From assembly GCF_937616625.2 (NCBI RefSeq), contig NC_065571.1, positions 12,774,501 to 12,838,500 of the forward strand: a DNA stretch of 64,000 nucleotides, written 5' to 3'. Below are positions 11,092-22,356 of this stretch, piece after piece. Source of the DNA: Mercurialis annua. Taxonomy: Eukaryota; Streptophyta; Magnoliopsida; Malpighiales; Euphorbiaceae. The notes beneath the pieces are model-generated. The model was not told where the DNA came from and ran no database searches. It saw only the letters and a list, made by a program, of their open reading frames with translations. The translations under genes and the position numbers were made by a program. Each line of letters begins with the position of its first letter. The first letter of the stretch is position 1.

Positions 11092-13376
11092 TGTAATACC
11101 CCAATTATTTGAAGATAAATAAGTCATGCCACGTGTCGTAATTTCCGATAAGTTAAGTTAAGAAGAATTTAATTTAATTTTATCGGGAGTTTAGAATAAT
11201 GTTTAGAAAGCGGATTAGTGGGATTTAAGGAATTTAATATTGAAAATTTGGATGTAGAGACATTTTGGGGCTAAATCGTAAATTTTGAAAGTTTAGGGGC
11301 TAAAGTGCAAATTAGCCAATTAAGCCTCGAAAATAGGAATTTGAGGATTTTAACGGAAATAATATATTTTGAGATAGTATTATTTATTGGATATGAATAA
11401 TACGTATATGATTTAATAGAAAGATTAATTGAATAAGTTTTGGATTACATTGAAACATTTAAAAAGTTTCAAGGATCAAAGCGTACTTTAGCTGGATTGT
11501 ATATATCTTCCAACTCCTTCTCTATGAAGGTATCAGATCATCATTGTCATTTCATTACTTTCTCTCGCTCGCCGTTTCAATTACGTTCCGTCGTCCGATC
11601 GTCGTTTCTCGTCCGTTTCTGACGTTTCTTAACTCGAATTGATCGTATTCCAGTGGTGTATCACGGTAAGCTTGACGTTTTATCGTTTGGACGGATATAT
11701 TTTGAGTTATATCGATTCAAAGTTTTAGGCCACGAAACGATTTTATCGTTTTATCGATTATAGGATCGTTTTTGGATGTTTAGATGTTAGAATACGCGTT
11801 TTGGTTGAGTTTGGAGCGTTTTTACGTATATAGCATGTCGGAAACCCCGGAAATCGATTCTGGAGGATCGTGTACGATAGTACACGATCGTGTACTTGTG
11901 GTACACGAACGTGTACCATCCATGGTACACGAACGTGTACCAAGGTACACGAACGTGTACCAATATATGGTACACGACCGTGTACCAAGGTACACGAACG
12001 TGTACCATCAAGGTACACGAACGTGTACCTCCCTGCACGATCGTGCAACCCCCCCCCCCCCCCCCCCCCCCGACCCTCGCATCCCCGATTTTTCGTATTC
12101 CTATTAAGTTAGTTTAACACTCGTCGCCGTACGCGCATGCCGAGAATTGAATGAAAAGTGATGTTCGATCCGTGAGCGAGTACGTGTGTGTTTATATCTC
12201 GAGTCTAGAATGTCTATCGAGTTAGACTCTCACTCGAGTTATGTTTGTCTGTTTCTTAGGTCCGGCAAGGCAACCAGCTACCGGACAAGGAGCTTGACGG
12301 AGGTCGCGTAATAAAGTTTTTGGGGAAAAAGCAAGCAGTGAGTTTATATGTGTTTACTTTTGATGTATTGAAAATGCATTGCTTTTAAACGTAAAATGAT
12401 TTATATGAATTGCATAACACGATTTGTTATCGAAAATGCTTTGTATGAAATACATGCATCATTATCTTGAAACCAGTATAGATCCGATGAAACATGCTTT
12501 CCTATTGGGCGGCAATAGGAACTACGTGATCACTAGTTAAGTTCAAGCTGTATACTCCTTCGGTTGTGTTTGAAAATGTTTTGTTTGTTTGAATACGAAA
12601 TTCATATCGATCGATCGTTGGACTTTAAGATGGACAGTCACCTTGGTTGAACTATCCCGGGACTGTACCAAATGGTATTGGTTGATCTGGTTGAACTATC
12701 CCGCAACCTACCAGCAAGATTAAGATATATCGTTTTGTTTGAAAGAAAGAATTTGGTTTTGATAATTCGATGAATCAAGGATTAGGGTTTCAATCGGAAG
12801 TTATATTTGGATGCATATGAATGAATGATTTATTGCATTGTTTTGTTTTATAGAATACTCAACTGTAAACTTATGAACTCACTCAGTTTCGACTGACCCC
12901 GTTGTTATAACCAGTTTTCAGGTATATAGTCTTTTGACGTGACAGGCTTCTATTCTTGCTTCAGAAGTCTGCTTAGAAGTATGTATAGAAGAAGTATGTA
13001 TCAGTAGTGCTGCAGTAGACCAGTCCTAGATATGTATATAGTTTTGTCAAACGGTCTAATGTATATTTATACTCTGATGTTTGTAAACTTGAATGGTGTT
13101 ACTGCGCTTTAAACCGTTTGTTTTTGGTGTGCGAAACAGGGCAATGCTTGATGTGGCATCGCATTGTAAGACCCTAGTTTCTATTGATGGTTTTCAGAAA
13201 ATGTACATAGATGTTTAATATCTTATCGTTAAAAAGCTTTTCTGAAAACACTTACTTGTTTATATCGCAATAAGTTTGTAGTGGTTTTAGGCTTGCTACG
13301 GGTTTCGGAGCTACCACTCCCATTCCCTAGCGCCGGTCGCGGCTCGAGTTTCGAGAATGGAAATCGGGTCGTGACA
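11092..13376 (+). repeat. 5' LTR
   Basis: Starts TGTAATACCCCAATTATTTG and ends GGGTCGTGACA. It carries seven copies of a 16 bp near-palindrome and a C tract (11880-12071). It is 22 bp longer than its partner, accounted for by one extra 20 bp palindrome unit and two extra C residues. Confidence 0.95.
11880..12071. repeat. Palindrome array and poly-C tract in the 5' LTR
   Basis: Seven units related to GTACACGAACGTGTAC (the first, GTACACGATCGTGTAC, is a perfect palindrome) are separated by 4-9 bp spacers. They are followed by the perfect palindrome GCACGATCGTGC at 12035-12046 and a run of 23 C at 12049-12071. Because units lack stop codons, several frames on both strands stay open here; these ORFs are not genes. 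Confidence 0.9.
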
Positions 13377-13380
13377 ACGT

Positions 13381-13392
13381 TGGTATCAGAGC
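13381..13392 (+). other. Primer-binding site (initiator tRNA-Met type)
   Basis: TGGTATCAGAGC, four bases after the 5' LTR, matches the complement of the 3' end of plant initiator Met tRNA, the usual primer of gypsy-type elements. Confidence 0.9.
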
Positions 13393-13689
13393 AATGGTTT
13401 AGTTTCCTAGGCCATTGCCTTATGTTTTGTTTGTTATGTGATCCTAGGATTGACAATGCCTTTAGGTTAAGATAGGAACTACTGCAGCTATAGGATTCGA
13501 ATTATGTCATTGAATTGTCTTCGTTTGTTTTCGCGCTTTCAACTCTTATCTATAGGATGTGAGTTTGTTGTACGTGTGATCGATAGTATACGGATGCCTC
13601 TGTTTGCATATATGATTAGTTTTGCGCTTGGAAGTAAGAATATGTTCATCGTATGATTGCTGATCGGGGCGTTGTTTGCTTTGGTCAGG

Positions 13690-15123
13690 ATGGCTGGCCA
13701 GAGACAAACTAGATCGCGTAGCGCTATGGCACGAGCAATAGCTGGAGAGGCTCAAGATGAGTCTTCTGTCCAGGGTGGACAGCAGGAACCGGCTGGAGCA
13801 GCTGGAGGAGGCAGAGGGCAAGCTGCCAATGTGCAAGAACCAGTGCAGGCACCAGGAATGCCTCAACCAGTGAATTTTGGAGGATTTAATATGGAACAGT
13901 TTTTAACTGGAATTGCGACTATGGCAACAACTCATGTGGAGAACCAGACTATGCAACGGGAGCAATTGCTGCAACAACAGCAACATCTAATCGGGAATGT
14001 GGATAGAGATATTACTTTGGCTTACATGCGTCTTAAGCCAACTGAATTCAACGGTACTGTAGATGCGTTAGATTTTCTGGACGAAGTGGAGCGTAACGCT
14101 AGACGTCTCCAAGCTAATGAAAGGCATTCTATTATGATGATAGAAATGTCGTTGAAAGGACCAGCAAAGGATTGGTTTTAACGTGTTATTCAACCGACTA
14201 TGGATCAGATGACATGGGCTGAGTTTGTTAATCGCTTTAGAGAGTCTTATTTACCGTACTCAGTGACTGAGCTGCATCGTGATCGATTACTGAATTTGGA
14301 AAAGGGAGATAGGTCGGTGCAAGAGTATGTTACGGATTTTACAAGATTGAGCTGTTTTGCACCAGACCTGAATGTGGATCCAGTCAGAGTGAATACGAGG
14401 TTTGTAAAGGGATTAGGACCCGAGTTCGTGAGCTTGATGTCGAGTGTGACCAGAGATTTGGTTCAGCTTATTGATAGTGCTCAACAAATTGAGTCTACCC
14501 TGATTAGATACGGGAGACTTCCAGATCCCTCTGGTCGAGTACCGACTAGAAATGAGAATGTGCATGTGGTGCAGAGTGCTCCAGTGCAGTCTCATGATGG
14601 AAACTTCCCTAGACCTCAGCGTAATCGAGAACGTAAAAGAGCTAGATATGATTCACAAGCTAATACGTTTGGAGAAGGATATAGTGCAAGGACAACAAGT
14701 GATGCAGGAGTTGAACCTCCTATTTGTGAGACCTGTAACAAGAGGCATTACGGAGTGTGTCATCTTGTCTCAGGAGCGTGCTTTAATTGTGGTCAATATG
14801 GTCACTTTGCTAGACATTGTCCGAGACAGATACCTCAAGGCTCAACGACCACTGTGATGCAACGTTCCTACAACCAACAGAGGACTGCATATCAGGCAGC
14901 ATCTGGATATGGTCAGACAGGAAGTACTTTTACCGGCCAGAGAGGCCGTGGATATGGAAATCGTGGAGGAAGGAATGGTGGAGGTCGTGGTGCTGGTCAG
15001 ACTTCACAGGCTGGTGGGGGTCAGGCCAGAGTTTTTGCTTTGAATCCGCCAGAGGCGCAAGAGTTTGACGATAATGTTCAAGGTACCTTTTATAACTCTT
15101 ATGGACGTGTTAGTTTCTTTTGA
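13690..15123 (+). pseudogene. Retrotransposon gag with internal stop codon
   Basis: The frame from the ATG at 13690 encodes a gypsy-type Gag: a basic and Ala/Gly/Gln-rich N-terminus, then the Retrotrans_gag core (LKPTEFNGTVDALDFLDEVE, then WAEFVNRFRESYLP and VQEYVTDFTRLSCFAPDL), a CETCNKRHYGVC segment and a CCHC zinc knuckle CFNCGQYGHFARHC (14779-14820), and an RG-rich tail. A TAA at 14179-14181 interrupts the Gag core in the same frame, between DWF and the later RVIQPTMDQMTW. The domain continues without frameshift after it. The upstream in-frame codon at 13657 is TTG, so ATG 13690 is the likely start. No pol region follows; the frame ends 58 bp before the 3' LTR. Confidence 0.9.
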
Positions 15124-15170
15124 TAGGTACGTGAGCTAAAGTTTTAAATTCGAGGACGAATTTATTATAA

Positions 15171-15181
15171 GGTGGGGTGAA
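15171..15181 (+). other. Polypurine tract
   Basis: GGTGGGGTGAA lies immediately before the 3' LTR and matches the expected site of plus-strand DNA priming. It is preceded by TTCGAGGACGAA, a motif common before the 3' LTR of plant gypsy elements. Confidence 0.7.
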
Positions 15182-17444
15182 TGTAATACCCCAATTATTT
15201 GAAGATAAATAAGTCATGCCACGTGTCGTAATTTCCGATAAGTTAAGTTAAGAAGAATTTAATTTAATTTTATCGGGAGTTTAGAATAATGTTTAGAAAG
15301 CGGATTAGTGGGATTTAAGGAATTTAATATTGAAAATTTGGATGTAGAGACATTTTGGGGCTAAATCGTAAATTTTGAAAGTTTAGGGGCTAAAGTGCAA
15401 ATTAGCCAATTAAGCCTCGAAAATAGGAATTTGAGGATTTTAACGGAAATAATATATTTTGAGATAGTATTATTTATTGGATATGAATAATACGTATATG
15501 ATTTAATAGAAAGATTAATTGAATAAGTTTTGGATTAAATTGAAACATTTAAAAAGTTTCAAGGATCAAAGCGTACTTTAGCTGGATTGTATATATCTTC
15601 CAACTCCTTCTCTATGAAGGTATCAGATCATCATTGTCATTTCATTACTTTCTCTCGCTCGCCGTTTCAATTACGTTCCGTCGTCCGATCGTCGTTTCTC
15701 GTCCGTTTCTGACGTTTCTTAACTCGAATTGATCGTATTCCAGTGGTGTATCACGGTAAGCTTGACGTTTTATCGTTTGGACGGATATATTTTGAGTTAT
15801 ATCGATTCAAAGTTTTAGGCCACGAAACGATTTTATCGTTTTATCGATTATAGGATCGTTTTTGGATGTTTAGATGTTAGAATACGCGTTTTGGTTGAGT
15901 TTGGAGCGTTTTTACGTATATAGCATGTCGGAAACCCCGGAAATCGATTCTGGAGGATCGTGTACGATAGTACACGATCGTGTACTTGTGGTACACGAAC
16001 GTGTACCATCCATGGTACACGAACGTGTACCAATATATGGTACACGACCGTGTACCAAGGTACACGAACGTGTACCATCAAGGTACACGAACGTGTACCT
16101 CCCTGCACGATCGTGCAACCCCCCCCCCCCCCCCCCCCCGACCCTCGCATCCCCGATTTTTCGTATTCCTATTGAGTTAGTTTAACACTCGTCGCCGTAC
16201 GCGCATGCCGAGAATTGAATGAAAAGTGATGTTCGATCCGTGAGCGAGTACGTGTGTATTTATATCTCGAGTCTAGAATGTCTATCGAGTTAGACTCTCA
16301 CTCGAGTTATGTTTGTCTGTTTCTTAGGTCCGGCAAGGCAACCAGCTACCGGACAAGGAGCTTGACGGAGGTCGCGTAATAAAGTTTTTGGGGAAAAAGC
16401 AAGCAGTGAGTTTATATGTGTTTACTTTTGATGTATTGAAAATGCATTGCTTTTAAACGTAAAATGATTTATATGAATTGCATAACACGATTTGTTATCG
16501 AAAATGCTTTGTATGAAATACATGCATCATTATCTTGAAACCAGTATAGATCCGATGAAACATGCTTTCCTATTGGGCGGCAATAGGAACTACGTGATCA
16601 CTAGTTAAGTTCAAGCTGTATACTCCTTCGGTTGTGTTTGAAAATGTTTTGTTTGTTTGAATACGAAATTCATATCGATCGATCGTTGGACTTTAAGATG
16701 GACAGTCACCTTGGTTGAACTATCCCGGGACTGTACCAAATGGTATTGGTTGATCTGGTTGAACTATCCCGCAACCTACCAGCAAGATTAAGATATATCG
16801 TTTTGTTTGAAAGAAAGAATTTGGTTTTGATAATTCGATGAATCAAGGATTAGGGTTTCAATCGGAAGTTATATTTGGATGCATATGAATGAATGATTTA
16901 TTGCATTGTTTTGTTTTATAGAATACTCAACTGTAAACTTATGAACTCACTCAGTTTCGACTGACCCCGTTGTTATAACCAGTTTTCAGGTATATAGTCT
17001 TTTGACGTGACAGGCTTCTATTCTTGCTTCAGAAGTCTGCTTAGAAGTATGTATAGAAGAAGTATGTATCAGTAGTGCTGCAGTAGACCAGTCCTAGATA
17101 TGTATATAGTTTTGTCAAACGGTCTAATGTATATTTATACTCTGATGTTTGTAAACTTGAATGGTGTTACTGCGCTTTAAACCGTTTGTTTTTGGTGTGC
17201 GAAACAGGGCAATGCTTGATGTGGCATCGCATTGTAAGACCCTAGTTTCTATTGATGGTTTTCAGAAAATGTACATAGATGTTTAATATCTTATCGTTAA
17301 AAAGCTTTTCTGAAAACACTTACTTGTTTATATCGCAATAAGTTTGTAGTGGTTTTAGGCTTGCTACGGGTTTCGGAGCTACCACTCCCATTCCCTAGCG
17401 CCGGTCGCGGCTCGAGTTTCGAGAATGGAAATCGGGTCGTGACA
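15182..17444 (+). repeat. 3' LTR
   Basis: Near-identical copy of the 5' LTR. Its palindrome array (15970-16116) has six 16 bp units instead of seven and a 21-base C tract at 16119-16139. Confidence 0.95.
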
Positions 17445-17449
17445 ATTAT

Positions 17450-17654
17450 AATGATGATGATAGCAATGGTTGTGATGATGGGATCAACTGAGGTAGGAGA
17501 AGCATGGAATTGGCCATGGAAACCTACGGTTGATCCAATATGTTACAAAGACTGTTATAAACAATGCATGGCTGTTCATGGCGCCAACGCTGCTACTTGC
17601 AATAAGAATTGCACCCCTATATGCACTGGCGAAACTACAGCTAGGTTAGGGTAG
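17450..17654 (+). pseudogene. Small secreted cysteine-rich peptide gene, 3' piece
   Basis: It continues the frame opened at 11060 and ends at a TAG at 17652-17654. It encodes the rest of a methionine-rich hydrophobic signal peptide followed by a mature part of roughly 50 residues with six cysteines spaced C-x3-C-x3-C-x10-C-x3-C-x3-C (CYKDCYKQC, then CNKNCTPIC). This two-triplet spacing is typical of plant secreted cysteine-rich peptides, but I do not recognise a named family; thionin-like or hairpinin-like are possibilities only. An ATG at 17451 could still start a shorter signal peptide from LTR-driven transcripts, so residual expression is possible. The native promoter is 6.3 kb away. Confidence 0.65.
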
Positions 17655-17709
17655 TCTCTATCCCGGGCTGAACATATTACATAGGTAAATTACTAAAAGA
17701 CATATTATT

Positions 17710-17800
17710 ACTGTTATGCTTGGTTCAATGGTAAAACAACTTACAGCTTACTTGTCCTTTCTATATATATAGAGAAAGGGTTCGACTACCTTGTCCTACA
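17710..17800 (+). repeat. Possible tRNA-derived SINE head
   Basis: TTGGTTCAATGGT near 17718 and GGGTTCGACTACC near 17776 resemble RNA polymerase III A and B boxes at a plausible distance. The segment does not fold into a complete tRNA by eye. Tentative. Confidence 0.3.
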
Positions 17801-17923
17801 ACAACAATCTTTATTTTATTATTATTTTTAATAAAAATTAAAAGTTATAGTTTTATTTGTCTTCTGTTAATCAAGCTTATTTTTCCTAATAAAAGCTAAA
17901 ACTAACAGCTTTTCATTTTTTTA

Positions 17924-18235
17924 GGCTTAGTTGCATAAAAAATAATCAAATTTCGCGTGTTTTTGGTATTTAACAGAATCTTTTTATCTTGTCATATTTA
18001 ACATTATCTATCACTTTTTGGCATATAAGACCATGGGACCGTTTTAGATGTAAAACACTGCTGTTTTGGCTGTAACCGTTTTGAATGTAAAATTACACTA
18101 TTTTTTTAAAAAAAAAAAACAACTGATGTTAAATATTCTAAAAAGTGATGGATAATGTTAAATATGCCAAGAAACAAAGATTATGTTGAATACTAAAAAC
18201 ACGCGAAAGTTGGTGATTTTTGGTGCAATTAAATC
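17924..18235. mobile_element. MULE-like MITE
   Basis: A 312 bp foldback with terminal repeats of about 100 bp: left GGCTTAGTTGCATAAAAAAT..., inverse of the right end GATTTAATTGCACCAAAAAT..., both containing TTTCGCGTGTTTTT. The flanks are ATTTTTTTA and TTTTCTTTA, an imperfect 9 bp duplication. Confidence 0.65.
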
Positions 18236-19140
18236 TTTTCTTTAGAAAATATATAAACAAAAACTAATAAATGTTTATGTTATATTAATTAAACTTTTTC
18301 TTTTGTAATTAAAGTTAAAAGATATATTGCAACTGTAAAAAAAAGTCAACTAAAATTTATTTCACGGTCCTAATTTCGAATTAAAAAATACACAAATTAT
18401 TAATTTTGATTCAATTTATGCCCTAAACTTACATTAATTTGATTTTTTTTATGGTTAAATGTAAAATATTTAAAATTTGAATAAAAATAGATGTTTATAT
18501 AAAAAAATCAAAAATTTAGACTCTCTTAATTATTTATTTCAAATCGGTAAGGTGAAATTTAGCCCAGACTGAAAAAACAATTCTAGTTCCGCCACTGCCT
18601 ATATGTCCTACCAATGATCGAGGTATAAAAACTGTACATCAATGGTAATTTTAGTCTTTTAAATGATTTAATTTGTACAAATTTCAACTTAAAAAACCTA
18701 ATTTGTATATTTATATTTTCTATGTTGATTTTTCTTCTAAAGCAGTCATGTTTTGAACCAAATATAAGACAAGATTTTATAAGTTGAGATTTTTGTTTTT
18801 ACAGGTGCTAGGTGGTCGTTCGGTTAAACTCGGTTTAACATAACCAGCAACCATCGGCATGAGATGGTCATATGATAAGGTTGAAAAACAAATAGCATAG
18901 AGGAAGAAAATAAATACTATAAAATAATCGACTATGTATTATAGCTAAGTTATGATTTGGTCCTTTGTGTAAATAAAATAAAATCAATAAAATTATCACA
19001 TAATGTAATTACAAAGATCTACATATTGTTTTTCCATTATCTATAATTTTATCTTTTTAGGCCTTATCATCCATAAAAATAAAAAAATTTACATTTGTAC
19101 TTTTTTTTTATCTCGTTCTTAGGTTTTGGTTTCTTTACTT
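18236..19140. other. AT-rich intergenic stretch
   Basis: No gene seen. The TTCTAGTTCCGCCACTGCC near 18580 is the inverse of a 'GGCAGTGGCGGAACTAGAA' start seen in many dispersed plant repeats, so 18300-18600 is probably a repeat fragment. Confidence 0.4.
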
Positions 19141-19240
19141 GGTCATGTAATTTTAAAAACGGTTTTATGAAGTGCTTATATTTCTTTACTTGGTCCTTAT
19201 ATTTTTAAATATAGTTTCACTTGGTCACTGAGAGCGCTAC

Positions 19241-19922
19241 ATACTAGTTTTAACTCACAATTTAAACATATTTGTGCGCCATCCAGAAGCTCCTTCTCTC
19301 TAACATTTCTCCTAACCCTAACAACAGCCAGCGCCGCTCATGTCTTGGGGAGGTGATTTTGGCTAATTTTTTGTCAAAATCATATCCCTACCCTCTATTT
19401 TCTCTACATCTATTCTAAATAAATGGTATTTTTACCATCTATTATCTATTATTGTAATAATATTTGCCATGTTGATTTCTACCCTTTATGGGTTTTCTTC
19501 TTCTCTTCATAGTGAGCTATGTAAGATTTACTACTCTGGTGTTTTCGCGCTACAAAATCACTTGGTGGTCCTTCGTCTAGAAATCGGCCAGAACGGGTGT
19601 TTCGTTGAAGTTCTGAATTTCTAACATCTCCTTTGGAAGATTAGTTTACAAATTAATTTTATGACTTAAATGATATTTCCTTAGATTTGTTATAGATTTA
19701 AGGTTTTTATTATTTTTGTTGTAATTTTATATTTGTAAATTGCCCACTTTAGCTAGGTTTATTTTTAGATCTAGTTTTTGTGGAGTTTGATTTTGGGTGA
19801 CACAATTGTTGTCGAGTAACCCTAATATTCTGTAATTTCTAATCCGTTTATTGCGGTTAGAATTGAGATTCTTGTAGTCGAATTTTTATCTATGAATGAA
19901 ATTATATCTTTGGCAAAAAAAT
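19241..19922 (+). mobile_element. Poly-A retroposon, copy 1
   Basis: A 682 bp insertion flanked by a perfect 12 bp direct repeat TGAGAGCGCTAC (19229-19240 and 19923-19934), ending in an A-rich tail. Its 5' part (CTAACCCTAAC..., GGGGAGGTGATTTTGGCT, TACCCTCTATTTTCTC) resembles the copy at 45029-45551. The size, tail and duplication fit a LINE-dependent retroposon or internally deleted LINE. It is inserted inside an older foldback element (about 19150-20030, inverted 'ctttacttggtcctta' repeats). Confidence 0.7.
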
Positions 19923-20034
19923 TGAGAGCGCTACCATTTCACACTTTTCTTAAATAAGACTGTTTTTAAAAGTATAAGGAACAGATAAAGAAAAACTAAC
20001 TCTTAGAGATTGAAAAAAACCACTAACTTTGAAA

Positions 20035-20400
20035 AAAAAAAGAATAAAAACAAATTAATAGTACATGAATTCTAGTCTTGTGGATAAATGTGCCCAGTAA
20101 ATTGCATAAATAATTATTACGTAGAATATGTTAAAATTAATGATTTTAACAGTTTTGATTATAATTGTTTTTTTGATGAATAATTTTAATTATAATTAAA
20201 ACAAAAAAAAAGATTTAGTTTATAGAATCAAACTATATTTATAATTTAAAAAATATATACTTTTTCAAAAAATTAAACAGTAAATTAAGAAATATAATTT
20301 TTGAAGGAATAAAGTATTACTATAAAATAAATTTTGAAAATAATTGAAACATTTACTTTTCTCTTAAAATAATGCAATTTTCTTTCAAAATAATAATGCA
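20035..20400. other. AT-rich sequence upstream of GTF3C6
   Basis: No feature beyond A/T runs. GC rises from 20430 where the GTF3C6 leader begins. Confidence 0.4.
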
Positions 20401-20419
20401 ATTTTAACCACAGCTACTT

Positions 20420-20797
20420 CACATAACATAAACGCCGCTGCTGCCCGTCGCTGTTTCCCCTCCGCCGCCTTTGACTGCTGCCCTCTTACGCCGTCGCAGC
20501 TTGCCCGCCTCCGACTTCTCTGCAGCCCCCCGCCGTGTCTTCTGCTGCTGCCGCCAGTGCTGTCTTGTTACCGTCCACTTCAATCCATTCCATAGGTTGT
20601 TTCTCTTTTTTTCATCACAATTCTTTCTTGTTCTTGACTTAAAATGCTATTTTGTTTTGATGGGATTCTATAGTTATGATTTTTATTGGTTTTGCGCCTT
20701 GGAATTTATTGGTTTGACAATTGCCTAAATTTTAAGTTAGAACATTCACTCACACTTTTTACACTTGTGCCCAATCTTCATAATCAGGACTTCAATA
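20420..20797 (+). promoter_or_regulatory. GTF3C6 leader region
   Basis: A GC-rich stretch at about 20430-20590 followed by a T-rich stretch and an acceptor-like AATCAG|GACTTC before the ATG suggests a 5' UTR interrupted by an intron. The ORF at 20471-20728 has no domain and is not conserved in character. Confidence 0.4.
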
Positions 20798-22356
20798 ATG
20801 GAGGGAAACTCGACTCGTCCTGATAATGTAGAAGATGAAAACGAAGAAGAAGAATACGTATTACTTGATCTTGATGCGGTTTCTGGGCAAGTTGAAATTC
20901 CACCAAATGCTCCATATGTTTTATCTGTATGCAATTATGCTTTACTTACTATTAATACCATATGGCATTTGCTTGTAGATTTATTTCATTTGTTTAGTTT
21001 GATCCTGATATTTAATAGTTCTGAATTTTCGTTACTTTTGCTTTCTTACGTTTTGAATTGTAGGGTCTCGACACGTTGAATCCTAGACTGATAATAGATA
21101 ACAAATTGAAATTGGTGAGTTGATGGATTGGTGTATTACACATTCCTTTGAATTTGATGGATTTTTTAGTTTGGACGAATTGCTAATTTTTCATTCTGAT
21201 GAAAATATTCGGGTTTCATTCTCACCGAACACATAGTTTATGCTCTTTTTTCTCACAGATTGGAGAATACGAGGAAACGATCGGAACAGCCTTGGTTTTT
21301 ACCGAGGAGGGTAAGCTTATTTAGAGTCCTTTCCTTAAAATTTGGTGATGAAGGCAGGAAAGTTTCCTTGCATGAACTTACTGAACAAACTAACTATAAT
21401 AGAAGTTGATTATCTTTTTGCATTGCATGCTAGCTTTCACTCTGTTCATTTTATCATTCTCTGGCAACTAAGAGAGCTGAGGAATGCTGGATATGGTTCC
21501 ATTTCTACTATTTATTGCAAATATAAGGGGACTGAAATAGTATTTTTTGCAGCAGAAGTTGCATTTCATCATAATCATGCTATAATATGTACGTCCTGTA
21601 TATTGTTTCCTGCATGTAGAAACAAGCTAGAAATAGAATCTCTATTAGATATCTACTTATTTGGGCTGGAGGTCCCAACTGTTGCCTCAAACTTAATTAG
21701 TGTCAAGTGGTACATTTCAAATGTTGAAATGCTAATGAACACACTTGGGAACTGTCATTTGGAGATGAAATTGGAGAAGTCACCTTTTCTTCCTTTTTAT
21801 GTTTTATTTGTTTGTCAATTAACTCCGGATAGCAAACTCAATGTTTTTCCTAACTAAAAGGTACTTCCTAATGCAATTGCAAGAGATAGTGAGGTCAGTT
21901 CATCTCAATCGGCTTTTGGGGTTAGGAAATAATAAAACATTGAACACAAACAACCATTATGTGTTTTTTATGTTAATTCCCTTTGCCGAATGACTAATTG
22001 ATTGGTTGAATTGCGCCCCTAATGACATTTTGTTGCAAACATTGGGCATTTTTCTGGAAGTGTTAAGGATATGTATAGTTAAAATAGTTTAGCTTACAGT
22101 ATGATCAACATGAAGCTGACTGGGGTATTTTACATTATATGCTGTGATGACCTTAAATTTTTCAGAAGCTGCCCCGGTGGTTCATGAGGAGACAGGACCA
22201 TCAGAAGCAAATCTTTTCTCTGGTGCATATATCATAGATCCAAATCAATCTCCCGTTAAGCAGGTGAAGCCAGTTGCCTGCCTTCAGAAGATTCTAAAGT
22301 TTAAAGTGTTGTTGGATGATGATGTCCAAGATACATCCATTGGAGTGAAGACATGA
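20798..22356 (+). CDS. GTF3C6: General transcription factor 3C subunit 6 (TFIIIC tau55-like)
   Basis: Four exons: 20798-20926, 21064-21114, 21259-21310 and 22166-22356, all GT-AG and in phase, giving 140 residues. The protein begins with an acidic stretch (DNVEDENEEEEYVLLDLDAV) and contains the TFIIIC subunit 6 domain. Recognisable blocks are LDTLNPRLIIDNKLKLIGEY, EETIGTALVFTEE and EAAPVVHEETGPSEANLFSG, ending shortly after DPNQSPVKQVKPVACLQKIL. In the family this small subunit belongs to the TFIIIC complex that binds internal promoters of tRNA and other RNA polymerase III genes in the nucleus. Length is normal for plant members. The start is the first ATG before the acidic stretch. Its 3' end faces the LRR gene about 1.2 kb away. 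Confidence 0.85.

Larger units (their letters stand above)
11092..17444 (+). mobile_element. Young gag-only LTR retrotransposon (Ty3/gypsy-like, non-autonomous)
   Basis: Complete element of 6353 bp: 5' LTR 11092-13376 (2285 bp) and 3' LTR 15182-17444 (2263 bp), both TG...CA. It has a tRNA-Met primer site at 13381, one gag-type frame, a purine-rich tract before the 3' LTR and a 5 bp target duplication ATTAT (11087-11091 and 17445-17449). The internal region is only 1.8 kb and contains no protease, reverse transcriptase, RNase H or integrase, so it fits the class of terminal-repeat retrotransposons with only a GAG domain that need enzymes in trans. The LTRs appear nearly identical by eye (I noticed about three substitutions plus repeat-number differences), so the insertion is recent. 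It lies within the signal-peptide codons of a small secreted peptide gene. Confidence 0.95.

Noticed and set aside
11880..12046. CRISPR-like array (regular repeats and short spacers)
   Set aside because: The repeats lie within a retrotransposon LTR in a plant nuclear genome, spacers are not unique, and there are no cas genes.
11758..12117. Overlapping ORFs in five or more frames over the LTR palindrome array (repeated again at 15848-16185 and 61738-62201)
   Set aside because: The repeat unit has no stop codons in either strand, so all frames stay open; the peptides are low-complexity repeats with no domain and no start context.
17710..17800. tRNA gene
   Set aside because: Pol III-like boxes are present but there is no acceptor stem or anticodon arm that pairs.
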